Shown piece by piece: positions 18,309 through 27,019 of a stretch of 64,000 nucleotides of DNA. The stretch comes from Flavobacterium jejuense (lineage in GTDB: Bacteria; Bacteroidota; Bacteroidia; Flavobacteriales; Flavobacteriaceae). The stretch spans positions 32,370-96,369 of the forward strand of contig NZ_VEVQ02000018.1 of NCBI RefSeq assembly GCF_006491595.2, written 5' to 3'. How positions within the stretch are numbered: the first letter of the stretch is position 1; each line of letters opens with the position of its first letter. A program made the position numbers and the translations under genes. The notes under the pieces are model-generated. The model was not told the origin of the DNA, made no database searches, and saw only the letters and a list, made by a program, of their open reading frames with translations.

Positions 18309-19229
18309 TTATAATTTCGATTTTATATAGTTAATTATTTCTTGTGTGTTTTCTTGGTAATCAAACCATTTTGTGTTTTCTGTTCTTTTAAACCAAGTAA
18401 TTTGTCTTTTTGAAAAACGTCTGGTATTTTTCTTAATTTCTTCAATAGCAAAGTCTAAAGTTGTTTTGTCTTCAAGGTAATCAAATAATTCGCGATAACC
18501 AACCGTTTGCAGGGCATTTAAATCCTTATTTTTGAATACGGATTTTACTTCATCAAGTAGACCTTCATTCATCATGATGTCCACTCTTTGATTGATCCTA
18601 TTGTACATTATTTCTCTATCGGCTTCTAGTCCAATAATAATAGGTGTGAAGTTTCTTTTGTTTTTTCGTTTGCCAATAAAACTTGAATACGGTTTTCCTG
18701 TTCCTAAACAAACTTCTACAAAACGTTTCATGCGTTGTGGATTTTGAAGCGTTTGCGGATTTTCAGTAGTTAATTTTTGATGATAGTCAAAATCTAAAGC
18801 CTGTAATTGTTCTTGTAAATAGTGTATTCCTTTATCTTCATATGCAGAATTTATCTCTTCTCTTACAGAAGAATCAATATCAGGAAACTCATCAAAGCCT
18901 TTCAAAACAGCATCAACATATAAACCAGAACCACCCACCAGTATCTGGAGAGGATTTTCTTTGAAGAGTGTATCTAATGTTTTTAATGCTTCTTCTTCAA
19001 AATCACCAACAGAATACTTTTCAAAAATGGATTTATTTTGGATAAAATGATGTTTTACAGCTGCTAATTCCTCTTCATTTGGAACGGCTGTACCAATTTT
19101 CATTTCTTTAAAAAACTGACGACTATCGCATGAAATAATATCACAATTGAAATGTTGCGCTAGTTTGATACTTAAAGCAGTTTTTCCAATTGCGGTTGGT
19201 CCTATTATGGTGATGAGGTAGTTTTCCAA
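18309..19229 (-). CDS. miaA: tRNA dimethylallyltransferase
   Basis: Adds the isopentenyl group to A37 of tRNAs reading UNN codons. The 306-residue protein has the P-loop GPTAIGKT at 10-17, the DSRQFFKEMKIGTA substrate block and GGSGLYVDAVLKG. QNPQRMKRFVEV and the C-terminal RFSKRQITWFKR are also present, all MiaA signatures. TTG is the only plausible start, as no ATG precedes the conserved YLITIIGPT. A structured RNA candidate lies between it and the upstream K+ channel gene. Confidence 0.96.
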   Translation of the reverse strand: MENYLITIIGPTAIGKTALSIKLAQHFNCDIISCDSRQFFKEMKIGTAVPNEEELAAVKHHFIQNKSIFEKYSVGDFEEEALKTLDTLFKENPLQILVGGSGLYVDAVLKGFDEFPDIDSSVREEINSAYEDKGIHYLQEQLQALDFDYHQKLTTENPQTLQNPQRMKRFVEVCLGTGKPYSSFIGKRKNKRNFTPIIIGLEADREIMYNRINQRVDIMMNEGLLDEVKSVFKNKDLNALQTVGYRELFDYLEDKTTLDFAIEEIKKNTRRFSKRQITWFKRTENTKWFDYQENTQEIINYIKSKL

Positions 19230-19271
19230 AGTATTCTAGTTTAATCTTGTTTAAAAAGGTTAATTTTATTT

Positions 19272-19380
19272 TTTAGCCCTGATGGGAATGACATCCTTTT
19301 TTTGCGAGTAATAGATTTTTAATCTTTTGGTCTTTTTCTTCGCAAAAAAAGATATAGTGGACAGCAGGAAATAGCTCCAA
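19272..19380 (+). ncRNA. Flavo-1-like structured RNA candidate
   Basis: The 152-base gap between two minus-strand genes contains an unusually GC-rich, foldable block. AGCCCTGATGGGAATGACAT is followed by a perfect 12-bp hairpin arm pair (19296-19307 with 19340-19351). The end is ATAGTGGACAGCAGGAAATA plus GCTCC. CCTG (19278-19281) pairs with CAGG (19365-19368), and AGC (19275-19277) with GCT (19374-19376), closing the whole element. From memory this resembles the Flavo-1 RNA motif described in Bacteroidota; I cannot confirm the match. Strand is assigned from that resemblance. No function is known for the motif. Confidence 0.5.
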
Positions 19381-19381
19381 A

Positions 19382-20224
19382 TTAATCATCTAATAAATTA
19401 TTTCCACAATTGTGACAAAATTTAGCATTTTCTTGATGGTCTTCTGCTCCACAATCTGCACATGGATTTTTTTCAATGATGGCTAATTTTTGATCTGCTT
19501 TTGCTAATTCAGCGGAAACAATTCCTGTTGGTACAGCAATTACTCCATAACCAAGAATCATAACTAAAGAAGCTAAAAACTGTCCTAAAGGTGTTACTGG
19601 TGAAATATCTCCATAACCTACAGTTGTAAGAGTTACAATGGTCCAATAAATACTTGTTGGAATACTAGTAAAACCATTTTCTCTACCTTCCACAACATAC
19701 ATAATTGAGCCTATAAGAACCGTACTAATTAAAACAAAATAAATAAAGACTAAAATTTTTCCTTTACTAGCAATCATAGCATCTCTTAATTGAGTGGATT
19801 GCCCTGTAAATTTAGGATGATTTAAGACTTTGAAAAGTCTTAATAAACGTAATGATCTAACAATTGAAAGTACTCCTGAACCAGCAAAAACCTGTGCTAA
19901 ATACATGGGTAAAGTAGCAATTAAATCAATAATTCCATAAAAACTAAAAATATATTTTAAAGGTTTGTTTATGGAAATAATTCGCAGTAAATACTCAATG
20001 GTAAAGAAGATGGTAATTCCCCACTCTAAACCTATTCTAATATCATGAAATGTAGTATTTTCCTCAAAACTTTTAACCGTTTCCATCATGGTTAAGAGAA
20101 TGCTTAAAACAATTACTCCTAATAAGACCAAATCAAAGGCTTTTCCTGCAAAGGTATTTGTGCCATAAATAACAATGTAGGTTTTCTTTCTGAATTTTTG
20201 AAAAGCGTTTTTTTCTTTACTCAT
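19382..20224 (-). CDS. Voltage-gated K+ channel-type ion transporter with C-terminal zinc ribbon
   Basis: A 280-residue inner-membrane protein of the six-TM channel superfamily. An S4-like voltage-sensor stretch, SLRLLRLFKVLNHPKF, is followed by the pore helix and filter TLTTVGYGDISP (TVGYGD is the K+ signature). The short cytoplasmic tail ends in a four-cysteine ribbon, CADCGAEDHQENAKFCHNC, a putative Zn site. Length is typical for prokaryotic Kv channels apart from the added ribbon. The nuclease gene upstream ends 16 bases before its ATG, so they probably share a transcript. Confidence 0.92.
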   Translation of the reverse strand: MSKEKNAFQKFRKKTYIVIYGTNTFAGKAFDLVLLGVIVLSILLTMMETVKSFEENTTFHDIRIGLEWGITIFFTIEYLLRIISINKPLKYIFSFYGIIDLIATLPMYLAQVFAGSGVLSIVRSLRLLRLFKVLNHPKFTGQSTQLRDAMIASKGKILVFIYFVLISTVLIGSIMYVVEGRENGFTSIPTSIYWTIVTLTTVGYGDISPVTPLGQFLASLVMILGYGVIAVPTGIVSAELAKADQKLAIIEKNPCADCGAEDHQENAKFCHNCGNNLLDD

Positions 20225-20240
20225 GATGCAAATTTAAAAA

Positions 20241-21602
20241 TTAAAAAGGAATCACTTTCATCACTTTGTGTTTGCGCAAATAGCCTTGAATGATGTTTTT
20301 AGTATCTCGGTTATTTTGCATTGGAATGATTATTTTTTTTAGAATATCTAAATTAGTAATTTGATAATTTAAATCATAGAAACAGTATCCTTTATAAATA
20401 CCATTTTCAATTAAAATAGCACTTCTTTCATCATGAGTTCTTCCTCTATCTATAACAATCATGTTGTTATTTGCAAAGGTATTTTCATCTATAAATTGAT
20501 TGATACGTTTGTTGTATTCTTCTGGATTCTCCTTGTCTATGCAAGCTCCGTAACATTGTTTAATATCATATTGAAAACAGCTTTTTTTGGTATCATATAA
20601 ACCGTTTATTTTCTGACAGAGATTGTATTTTTCTGTAATTTTAAAAAGGGTGTTTTTCCCTTCTAAAGCTGAAGTAAAAGAAGTGATTTCTTTTTTTCTA
20701 CCATCTGCTTTTTGTACTTTAAGACTTAGATATCCTTTTTCATTTTTCTCAGCATACAAAGCCCAATTAAACAAGGTTTTACGCTGCGCTCTATTGTATA
20801 TAGGTTTATTAATTTTAATTTCTTCACTTTCTTTCAAAAGTGCAATGAGTTCACTTCCAGTTTCTTCATAAGTTACTGTGTATACATCTCGCTGTATTTT
20901 TTTACTTTTCTGATTCGTTCCAGTAAAATGTTGGTTGACTCTTTTTTTAATGTTTTTACTTTTGCCAATGTAAATTAAGTCTCCTTTTTCATTATGAATG
21001 TAATAAATTCCTGTTTTAGAAGGCACAGATTCTACGATATCTAAAAGTTTTGGAGACATTCCTGCTTTAATTTCCGTTTTGATATAACTTTTTACAATTT
21101 CTTTTCCAGAATCTTTTGAAAGTAATAGTTTAAACAATTTTACAGTAGCCATAGCATCACCACTTGCTCTATGTCTGTCTGCAATTGGGATTCCAAGTGA
21201 ACGAACCAGTTTGCCTAAACTATAGGAAGGTTGCTCAGGAATTAGTTTTTTGGACAATTCAACGGTACAGAGTGTAGGCTTTTTAAAAGTATATCCTAAG
21301 CGTCTAAATTCAGTACTTAAAATTCTATAATCGAAAGAGGCATTATGAGCAACTATGATGCAACCTTCAGTTATTTCAATGATGCGTTTAGCAACTTCGT
21401 AAAACTTTGGTGCAGAACGTAACATCGCATTATTGATACCTGTTAGTTTCACTACAAAAGGTTGTATTGGTTTTTCTGGATTTACAAGGCTAATAAATTG
21501 GTCGATTACTTCATGACCATCGTATTTATAAACGGCAATTTCAGTAATTCCTTCCTCATTGTATTGACCACCAGTGGTTTCTATGTCGAGTATACAGTAC
21601 AA
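20241..21602 (-). CDS. DnaQ-type 3'-5' exonuclease fused to a GIY-YIG endonuclease domain
   Basis: A 453-residue nuclease. The N-terminal DEDDh exonuclease has all acidic motifs: DIETTGG near residue 6, HNASFDYR near 100 and HRASGDAMATVKLF near 145. From about residue 195 a GIY-YIG domain related to UvrC/Cho follows (TGIYYIHNEKGDLIYIGKSK, KRVNQHF), then a UvrC-like segment with CYGAC. Fusions of this type are annotated as PolIII epsilon-like/Cho proteins and are likely repair nucleases. The start is TTG, judged from the conserved MYCILDIETTGG opening. Confidence 0.92.
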   Translation of the reverse strand: MYCILDIETTGGQYNEEGITEIAVYKYDGHEVIDQFISLVNPEKPIQPFVVKLTGINNAMLRSAPKFYEVAKRIIEITEGCIIVAHNASFDYRILSTEFRRLGYTFKKPTLCTVELSKKLIPEQPSYSLGKLVRSLGIPIADRHRASGDAMATVKLFKLLLSKDSGKEIVKSYIKTEIKAGMSPKLLDIVESVPSKTGIYYIHNEKGDLIYIGKSKNIKKRVNQHFTGTNQKSKKIQRDVYTVTYEETGSELIALLKESEEIKINKPIYNRAQRKTLFNWALYAEKNEKGYLSLKVQKADGRKKEITSFTSALEGKNTLFKITEKYNLCQKINGLYDTKKSCFQYDIKQCYGACIDKENPEEYNKRINQFIDENTFANNNMIVIDRGRTHDERSAILIENGIYKGYCFYDLNYQITNLDILKKIIIPMQNNRDTKNIIQGYLRKHKVMKVIPF

Positions 21603-21643
21603 ATTAAGTATTTAGTGTTCAGTTGTTAGTATTCAGTATTTAA
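21602..21643. repeat. Heptad repeat, locus A (TRTTYAG)
   Basis: Six consecutive 7-base units, with TATTTAG, TGTTCAG, TTGTTAG and TATTCAG in the middle, lie between yggS and the exonuclease start. They share the TYAG core with three other gaps of this window. Two more units (TGTTCAG TGTTTAG, 21786-21799) lie in phase inside yggS. Confidence 0.7.
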
Positions 21644-21667
21644 AAATTGACATATCGTCTTATTGAC

Positions 21668-22333
21668 TTATTGATAATTTCGGTTTCCAAATATACTACT
21701 TCCAATTCGAACCATTGTACTTCCGCATGAAATTGCTAATTCATAATCACCAGACATTCCCATAGATAGTGTATTCATTTGAGAGTGTTCAGTGTTTAGT
21801 TTATCAAAAATAGATTTTAAACGTAGAAATTCTTTTTTTATTTGATTTTGGTCTTCTGTAAAGGTTGCCATTCCCATCAAACCAATAATTTTAATATTTT
21901 TTAATTCGTTTTTGTCTAGTTTTAGGTGATCCAAAATTTCATTTAGTTCCGATTCATCTAAACCGAATTTAGTATCTTCTTCAGCAATATGCATTTGAAG
22001 CAAGCAATTGATTACTCTGTTGTTTTTAGCAGCTTGCTTGTTAATCTCTTTTAGCAATTTAAAACTATCCACACCATGAACTAAATTCACATAAGGAGCC
22101 ATGTATTTCACCTTATTGGTTTGAACATGACCAATCATGTGCCATTCAATATCTTTTGGCATGGCTTCATACTTATCTGTCATTTCTTGGATTTTATTTT
22201 CTCCAAAAATACGTTGACCAGCATCATAAGCTTCCATTAAATTGGCCACCGGTTTTGTTTTGGAAACCGCTACTAATGTAACTTGTTCAGGAAGTGATGA
22301 TTTTATTTGGGTAAGGTTATTTGCTATTGACAT
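21668..22333 (-). CDS. YggS/PROSC-family PLP homeostasis protein
   Basis: A 221-residue cytoplasmic single-domain alanine-racemase-fold protein that binds pyridoxal phosphate and buffers its level. AVSKTKP carries the PLP lysine (Lys25). FGENKIQE, WHMIGHVQTNKVKYM and the C-terminal LSMGMSGDYELAISCGSTMVR are the family signatures. Length is normal. It is separated from the exonuclease downstream by a 65-base gap filled by the heptad repeats. Confidence 0.95.
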   Translation of the reverse strand: MSIANNLTQIKSSLPEQVTLVAVSKTKPVANLMEAYDAGQRIFGENKIQEMTDKYEAMPKDIEWHMIGHVQTNKVKYMAPYVNLVHGVDSFKLLKEINKQAAKNNRVINCLLQMHIAEEDTKFGLDESELNEILDHLKLDKNELKNIKIIGLMGMATFTEDQNQIKKEFLRLKSIFDKLNTEHSQMNTLSMGMSGDYELAISCGSTMVRIGSSIFGNRNYQ

Positions 22334-22385
22334 TTTATATAGTTAAAGTTTATTTTAAAAAATATTTTAATAGAAAAAATTTATC

Positions 22386-22393
22386 TATATTTG
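22386..22393 (+). promoter_or_regulatory. -7 box of the 98-aa gene
   Basis: TATATTTG fits TAnnTTTG, 18 bases before the ATG. Confidence 0.4.
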
Positions 22394-22411
22394 AATTTTA
22401 AAATATAATTT

Positions 22412-22708
22412 ATGACTGATTTTACAAAATACGGAGGATTTGAAAAACATGGTGAAAATTTATTTGATGAATTTAGTAATAAATTTGAATTAGTTTTAGG
22501 GTTTTATGAAAATTTATTTAGCAATAATATTAAAATTGAACTTGTTCATGAATCACTCAATTTAAAAATGACTTACGGTAATATTAATTATAGTGTTAAT
22601 ACAAAAAAATGGTTTGTTTTCTACAATAATAAACTTGTTGGTGATGTTTGTTCAATATTTGACAAGTTTGGTGATTATTATCAAATTGACTATAATTACA
22701 ATTCATAA
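22412..22708 (+). CDS. Small hypothetical protein, 98 aa
   Basis: Not recognised. It is a soluble, acidic, aromatic-rich 98-residue protein starting MTDFTKYGGFEKHGE, with no signal peptide or TM segment. It stands alone on the plus strand among minus-strand genes, with its own -7 box. Its last 13 bases overlap the 3' end of the convergent DUF1015 gene. Composition is a little richer in AT than its neighbours. The isolated position and unusual strand suggest an acquired orphan, but coding potential rests only on the open frame and the promoter box. Confidence 0.55.
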   Translation: MTDFTKYGGFEKHGENLFDEFSNKFELVLGFYENLFSNNIKIELVHESLNLKMTYGNINYSVNTKKWFVFYNNKLVGDVCSIFDKFGDYYQIDYNYNS

Positions 22709-23925
22709 ACAATCAATCCACTTCTAAATTTAGGTTCAATATACGTACTTTTTGGAGGCATAATCAAATTGTTATCGGCTAATGCTTTTATTTCTGAAAT
22801 ATCAGAAGGGTAGAGCATAAAACCTACTTCAAATTCACCTTCATCTACAATTTGTTTGATAGAGGTGATAGATTGCTTTCCAGAAATATAATCGATACGT
22901 TCGTCATTGCGTAAATCTTCAATGCCTAAGATAGGAAATAATACTTTGTTATATAAAATTTGAGCATCTAAATTATTCAAAATAGATGAAGTACCTGAAA
23001 CTTCTTCAATTGTGTGTTTGTAAAATAAAGCATAAAAAACACCGTCTAAATACATCCCAAATTCAAACTTGTTTTCAGGTTTCCATAACTCTTGATCTTT
23101 ACATTTGATAATGAAATTGTCGGCTAATTTTTCTAGAAAGGCTTCTTTGGAATGATGGTTTAAATCGCGAACCATTCTATTAAATTCATAAATTTTCACA
23201 TTACTTTCAGCAATTAAAAAACTCATGAAATAATTCAAATTGGAGTTACCTAAATGTTTGTCTTGTTCGAACAAAACTTCGGCAGAAGCAGAACGATGAT
23301 GGCCATCTGCAATGTATAAATTAGGAATGTTTTCGAAATGTTCTTGCAACCAATCAATATCACTTTGTGTATCAATTTTCCAAAGGGTATGTTTTTCTTT
23401 GGTTGTGGTCGAAAAAGAATAAATGGGTTCGCTTTGTTTTTTTAATAGTAACCAAGTATTAATTTCAACACTATCAGGATAAGTTATTAAAACAGGTTCA
23501 GTATTAAATTGAGTTTGGTGCAAATAATCTTTGAACAATTCTACGCGATATTGTAAAGTGTCTTCGTGTTTTTTGATTACGTCATTTTGGTAATCTTCTA
23601 CTGAAGTTCCTGCAATAATACCAGTAAAAGTCTGTTTTTTTGTTTGGATTTCGTAAACATAAAAAACAGCTTTTTCTTCTTGGATAAAAATTCCATCTGT
23701 TTTGAAATCTTTGTACTTTAAAGCTACTCCTTTGAAACGTTTGTCCCAACTGATTTTCTGCGAATGTGCATAAGCTGGATTAATAACATGCAAAAAAGAA
23801 TACGGATTAAAGTTCAACCAAGCGGCAAGCTCAGCCTGACTATAATCGTCGTAATTTCTACAGGTTACTAAACCAATTTTATCAGGAGCAGGACGAACTG
23901 CTTTAAAAGGGATTATTTTTGACAT
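22696..23925 (-). CDS. DUF1015-family protein
   Basis: A 409-residue cytoplasmic protein opening with KIIPFKAVRPAPDK and GLVTCRNYDDYS. It contains the family hallmark YIADGHHRSASAEVL near residue 205. The biochemical role of DUF1015 is not established; it is widespread and often occurs near serine/glycerate metabolism genes in other bacteria, which is not seen here. It lies downstream of the acyl-CoA dehydrogenase gene on the same strand, separated by a repeat hairpin. Confidence 0.85.
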   Translation of the reverse strand: MSKIIPFKAVRPAPDKIGLVTCRNYDDYSQAELAAWLNFNPYSFLHVINPAYAHSQKISWDKRFKGVALKYKDFKTDGIFIQEEKAVFYVYEIQTKKQTFTGIIAGTSVEDYQNDVIKKHEDTLQYRVELFKDYLHQTQFNTEPVLITYPDSVEINTWLLLKKQSEPIYSFSTTTKEKHTLWKIDTQSDIDWLQEHFENIPNLYIADGHHRSASAEVLFEQDKHLGNSNLNYFMSFLIAESNVKIYEFNRMVRDLNHHSKEAFLEKLADNFIIKCKDQELWKPENKFEFGMYLDGVFYALFYKHTIEEVSGTSSILNNLDAQILYNKVLFPILGIEDLRNDERIDYISGKQSITSIKQIVDEGEFEVGFMLYPSDISEIKALADNNLIMPPKSTYIEPKFRSGLIVYEL

Positions 23926-23930
23926 TTTTG

Positions 23931-23990
23931 AGTGATTAGTAATTAGTGATTAGTAACTAGCTTTTCACTAATTACTAATCACTAATTACT
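23931..23990. repeat. Heptad repeat hairpin, locus B
   Basis: AGTGATT/AGTAATT units alternate, then reappear inverted. 23938-23960 pairs with 23968-23990 at 22 of 23 positions. The structure fills the gap between the dehydrogenase stop and the DUF1015 start. With no T tract it is not a classical terminator, but it could block or stabilise RNA ends. Confidence 0.75.
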
Positions 23991-24881
23991 TTATTTGCTA
24001 AATTGTTTAGAAACTTTCTCTGCTTTTTTACTTGCTGCATAATCATAAAAACCTTCACCAGATTTTACTCCTAATTTTCCAGCCATTACCATATTGACTA
24101 ATAAAGGACACGGTGCATATTTTGGGTTTTTAAAACCATTATACATTACGTTTAAGATAGAAAGACATACATCAAGACCTATGAAATCCGCTAATTGTAA
24201 AGGTCCCATTGGGTGCGCCATTCCAAGTTTCATTACAGTGTCAATTTCTGCTACGCCTGCAACACCATTGAATAAAGTTTCAATAGCTTCATTAATCATT
24301 GGCATTAAAATACGATTGGCAACAAAACCAGGATAATCGTTCACTTCTGTTGGGGTTTTTCCTAATTTTACAGATAAATCCATAATAATTTTGGTTACTT
24401 CATTTGATGTTGAATAACCACGGATAATTTCAACCAACTTCATAATTGGGACAGGATTCATAAAATGCATTCCAATTACTCTTTCAGGATGAACCACTTG
24501 CGCAGCAATTTGAGTGATTGAAATTGATGATGTATTGGTCGCCAAAATGACATTATGATCGCAAATGTCACTTAATTGCTTGAATATTTTTAGTTTCAAG
24601 TCCACATTTTCAGTGGCAGCTTCTACAACTAAATCACAACCTACAACACCATCTTTAGTATCTGTGTAAGTAATGATATTACTGATAGTTTTTAATTTAT
24701 CCTCTTCTGTGATACTTCCTTTGGTAACCATTCTGTCTAAGTTTTTAGCAATGGTTGTCATGCCTCTTTCAATGGCTTGTTCAGAGATGTCAATAAGTTT
24801 AACAGTAAATCCAGATTGAGCAAAGGTATGAGCAATTCCGTTCCCCATTGTTCCAGATCCTATAACAGCTATTTGTTTCAT
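23991..24881 (-). CDS. 3-hydroxybutyryl-CoA / 3-hydroxyacyl-CoA dehydrogenase
   Basis: NAD(H)-dependent oxidation of 3-hydroxyacyl-CoA, in butyrate-type or beta-oxidation metabolism. The 296-residue single polypeptide has the Rossmann motif GSGTMGNGIAHTFAQSG at 7-23, NTSSISITQIA and GMHFMNPVPIMKLVEII with the catalytic histidine. The C-terminal helical domain shows NRILMPMINEAIE and the PMGPLQLADFIGLDVCL block. It is the last gene of a three-gene run behind a Gfo/Idh/MocA oxidoreductase and a small membrane protein (gaps 6 and 9 bases). Confidence 0.95.
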   Translation of the reverse strand: MKQIAVIGSGTMGNGIAHTFAQSGFTVKLIDISEQAIERGMTTIAKNLDRMVTKGSITEEDKLKTISNIITYTDTKDGVVGCDLVVEAATENVDLKLKIFKQLSDICDHNVILATNTSSISITQIAAQVVHPERVIGMHFMNPVPIMKLVEIIRGYSTSNEVTKIIMDLSVKLGKTPTEVNDYPGFVANRILMPMINEAIETLFNGVAGVAEIDTVMKLGMAHPMGPLQLADFIGLDVCLSILNVMYNGFKNPKYAPCPLLVNMVMAGKLGVKSGEGFYDYAASKKAEKVSKQFSK

Positions 24882-24890
24882 TGTATTTTT

Positions 24891-25271
24891 TTAGATTTTT
24901 TGGTATAGAATATAAATAGTAATATACCTATCATTAATATAAATTCGATTATTTTCTTTCCAAGAGTTTATTACTAAGCTAACTAGAAGTATTCCACTAA
25001 TTACTTCAGTTATAGTCGATACTATCTTAAAAAATGATTTTACTTTTTCAGATAATTTACTATTAAAGTAAATAATTAACTGGTAAATCATTCCAAGAAA
25101 TAAACACAAGGCTATTGAGATAATTATAAAGATTAAAAGAAATCTTTCAATACTATTTTTGTTACTCAAGGCTTGTATCAAAAAGGTAATAGCATATAAT
25201 AGAAAAATAATATACACTAATGGTTTTATCTTTTTGGTTAAAGCAATAGTTATAAAATCTTTTCTTGTCAT
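24891..25271 (-). CDS. Small membrane protein, 126 aa, unknown function
   Basis: Not recognised. Hydrophobicity suggests three or four TM helices (about 18-36, 43-67 and 85-104), with a basic N-terminus. It starts six bases after the oxidoreductase stop and ends nine bases before the dehydrogenase start, so it is embedded in that operon. No catalytic motif is visible. Confidence 0.6.
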   Translation of the reverse strand: MTRKDFITIALTKKIKPLVYIIFLLYAITFLIQALSNKNSIERFLLIFIIISIALCLFLGMIYQLIIYFNSKLSEKVKSFFKIVSTITEVISGILLVSLVINSWKENNRIYINDRYITIYILYQKI

Positions 25272-25277
25272 TTATTA

Positions 25278-26246
25278 CTATTTCATTTCCATTGAATCAA
25301 TAATCATGTAAGCCACACGTAAAGCTTCCGTTCCATCTTCAAGAGTTACAATTGGAGAAGTGTTGTTATTGATGGCATCTGCAAAAGTTTCTAATTCTTC
25401 TAAAATGGCATTATTGGTATGTACCTGTGGATTATCAAAATAGATTTGCTTTTTAATGCCTTCTGCATTTTGTAAAATCATATCAAAATCACCTGGAATT
25501 TCTGGAGCATCTTTCATTTTCACTACTTCACAAATCTTTTCTAAATAATCTACTGAGATATAAGCATCTTTTTGGAAGAAACGAGACTTACGCATGTTTT
25601 TCATTGAAATTCGACTCGAAGTAACGTTAGCCACACAGCCATTTTCAAATTCTATCCTAGCATTGGCAATATCTGGAGAATCTGAAATAACAGCTACACC
25701 ACTAGCATTAACTGATTTTACTTTCGATTTTACAACACTCAAGATGGCATCAATATCATGAATCATTAAGTCTAAAACTACAGGAACATCTGTTCCTCTT
25801 GGATTAAATTCGGCCAAACGATGCGTTTCAATAAACATCGGATTTTCAATTTTATCTTTTACTGCTTTAAATGCAGGATTAAATCTTTCTACATGACCTA
25901 CTTGACCTTTTACATTATGTTTTTTGGCCAAAGTTATTATTTCTTCTGCCTCTTTAACTGTATTTGAAATGGGTTTTTCTAAGAAAACGTGTTTGCCTGC
26001 TTGTATGGCTTCTAAAGCACAATCATAATGAGAAAGAGTAGGGGTAACAATGTCTATTACATCTACAGCATTGATTAATTCTGCTATCGAATCAAACTTT
26101 TTATATCCAAATTCTGCTACAATTTTCTTTGCATTTTCTTCAAAAGGATCATAGAAGCCAACAAGTTCATATTTTGAAGATTGATTTAATAATCGTAAAT
26201 GTATTTTTCCTAAATGACCAGCACCTAGAACACCAACTTTTAACAT
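25278..26246 (-). CDS. Gfo/Idh/MocA-family oxidoreductase
   Basis: A 322-residue NAD(P)-binding protein with Rossmann motif GAGHLGKIHLRLL and the family motif EKPISNTVKEAEE (catalytic Lys of EKP at about residue 96). The C-terminal alpha/beta substrate domain contains the DLMIHDIDAI element. Members act on sugars, inositols or UDP-sugars; the substrate cannot be read from sequence. It is the first gene of the run with the 126-aa membrane protein and the dehydrogenase. Confidence 0.9.
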   Translation of the reverse strand: MLKVGVLGAGHLGKIHLRLLNQSSKYELVGFYDPFEENAKKIVAEFGYKKFDSIAELINAVDVIDIVTPTLSHYDCALEAIQAGKHVFLEKPISNTVKEAEEIITLAKKHNVKGQVGHVERFNPAFKAVKDKIENPMFIETHRLAEFNPRGTDVPVVLDLMIHDIDAILSVVKSKVKSVNASGVAVISDSPDIANARIEFENGCVANVTSSRISMKNMRKSRFFQKDAYISVDYLEKICEVVKMKDAPEIPGDFDMILQNAEGIKKQIYFDNPQVHTNNAILEELETFADAINNNTSPIVTLEDGTEALRVAYMIIDSMEMK

Positions 26247-26262
26247 AATAAAGTATTTTCAA

Positions 26263-26270
26263 CAAAAATA
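26263..26270 (-). promoter_or_regulatory. -7 box of the oxidoreductase operon
   Basis: The minus strand reads TATTTTTG (TAnnTTTG), 17 bases upstream of the ATG. Confidence 0.4.
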
Positions 26271-26377
26271 CATATTTGTTTTAGTTTTGGGATTGTGTGT
26301 AGCATTTTTTTTGGAATTTGGAATTTGTTTTTTGAGTTTTTTACTTCTATTTTTACCAAAAACTAATAGCCTATAAA

Positions 26378-27019
26378 TTGAAAGATACACCCAAACACCA
26401 AGGACTTAGAAATCAACTTGCTAAATTATTACAAGAAAAAGGAATTAGTGATAAAAATGTTTTAGAAGCGATTAAGAAAATTCCTCGACATTTGTTTTTA
26501 AATTCGAGTTTTGAAAATTTTGCTTATCAAGACAAGGCTTTTCCTATAGGAGCAGGGCAAACTATATCTCAACCTTACACAGTTGCTTTTCAAAGTCAGT
26601 TATTAGAAGTGAAAAAAGAGCATAAAATTTTAGAAATTGGAACTGGAAGTGGTTACCAAACAGCTGTTTTATGCACTATGGGAGCAAAAGTATATACGAT
26701 TGAAAGGCAAAATGAGCTTTTTAAAACGACTTCTTTATTATTACCAAAATTAGGTATTCGACCGAAACATATTTCTTTTGGAGATGGTTATAAAGGCTTA
26801 CCGCAATATGCTCCTTTTGATAGTATTATAGTAACTGCAGGAGCTCCATTTATTCCACAACCATTAATGGCTCAATTGAAAATAGGAGGTAAGTTAGTTA
26901 TCCCTTTAGGAGAAGAAAATCAAATAATGACCATGTTGGTGAGAAAAAATGAGTCTCAATTTGAAAAACATGAGTTTGGTGAGTTCCGTTTTGTACCTTT
27001 GTTAGAAGATAAAAATTAA
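26378..27019 (+). CDS. pcm: Protein-L-isoaspartate O-methyltransferase
   Basis: SAM-dependent repair of isoaspartyl residues in damaged proteins. The 213-residue protein has the SAM motif ILEIGTGSGYQTAVL, the family block AGQTISQPYTVAFQ and post-I acidic residues in VYTIERQNELF. IIVTAGAPFIPQPLM is also present. The start is a TTG, chosen because the next residues (KDTPKHQGLRNQL) match the usual N-terminus and no ATG precedes them. The 3' end overlaps the convergent smpB gene by four bases. Confidence 0.95.
   Translation: MKDTPKHQGLRNQLAKLLQEKGISDKNVLEAIKKIPRHLFLNSSFENFAYQDKAFPIGAGQTISQPYTVAFQSQLLEVKKEHKILEIGTGSGYQTAVLCTMGAKVYTIERQNELFKTTSLLLPKLGIRPKHISFGDGYKGLPQYAPFDSIIVTAGAPFIPQPLMAQLKIGGKLVIPLGEENQIMTMLVRKNESQFEKHEFGEFRFVPLLEDKN

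Noticed and set aside
20229..20236. TAAATTTG -7 box four bases before the K+ channel ATG
   Set aside because: The upstream nuclease gene ends 16 bases away and co-transcription is more likely; a chance match in AT-rich sequence.
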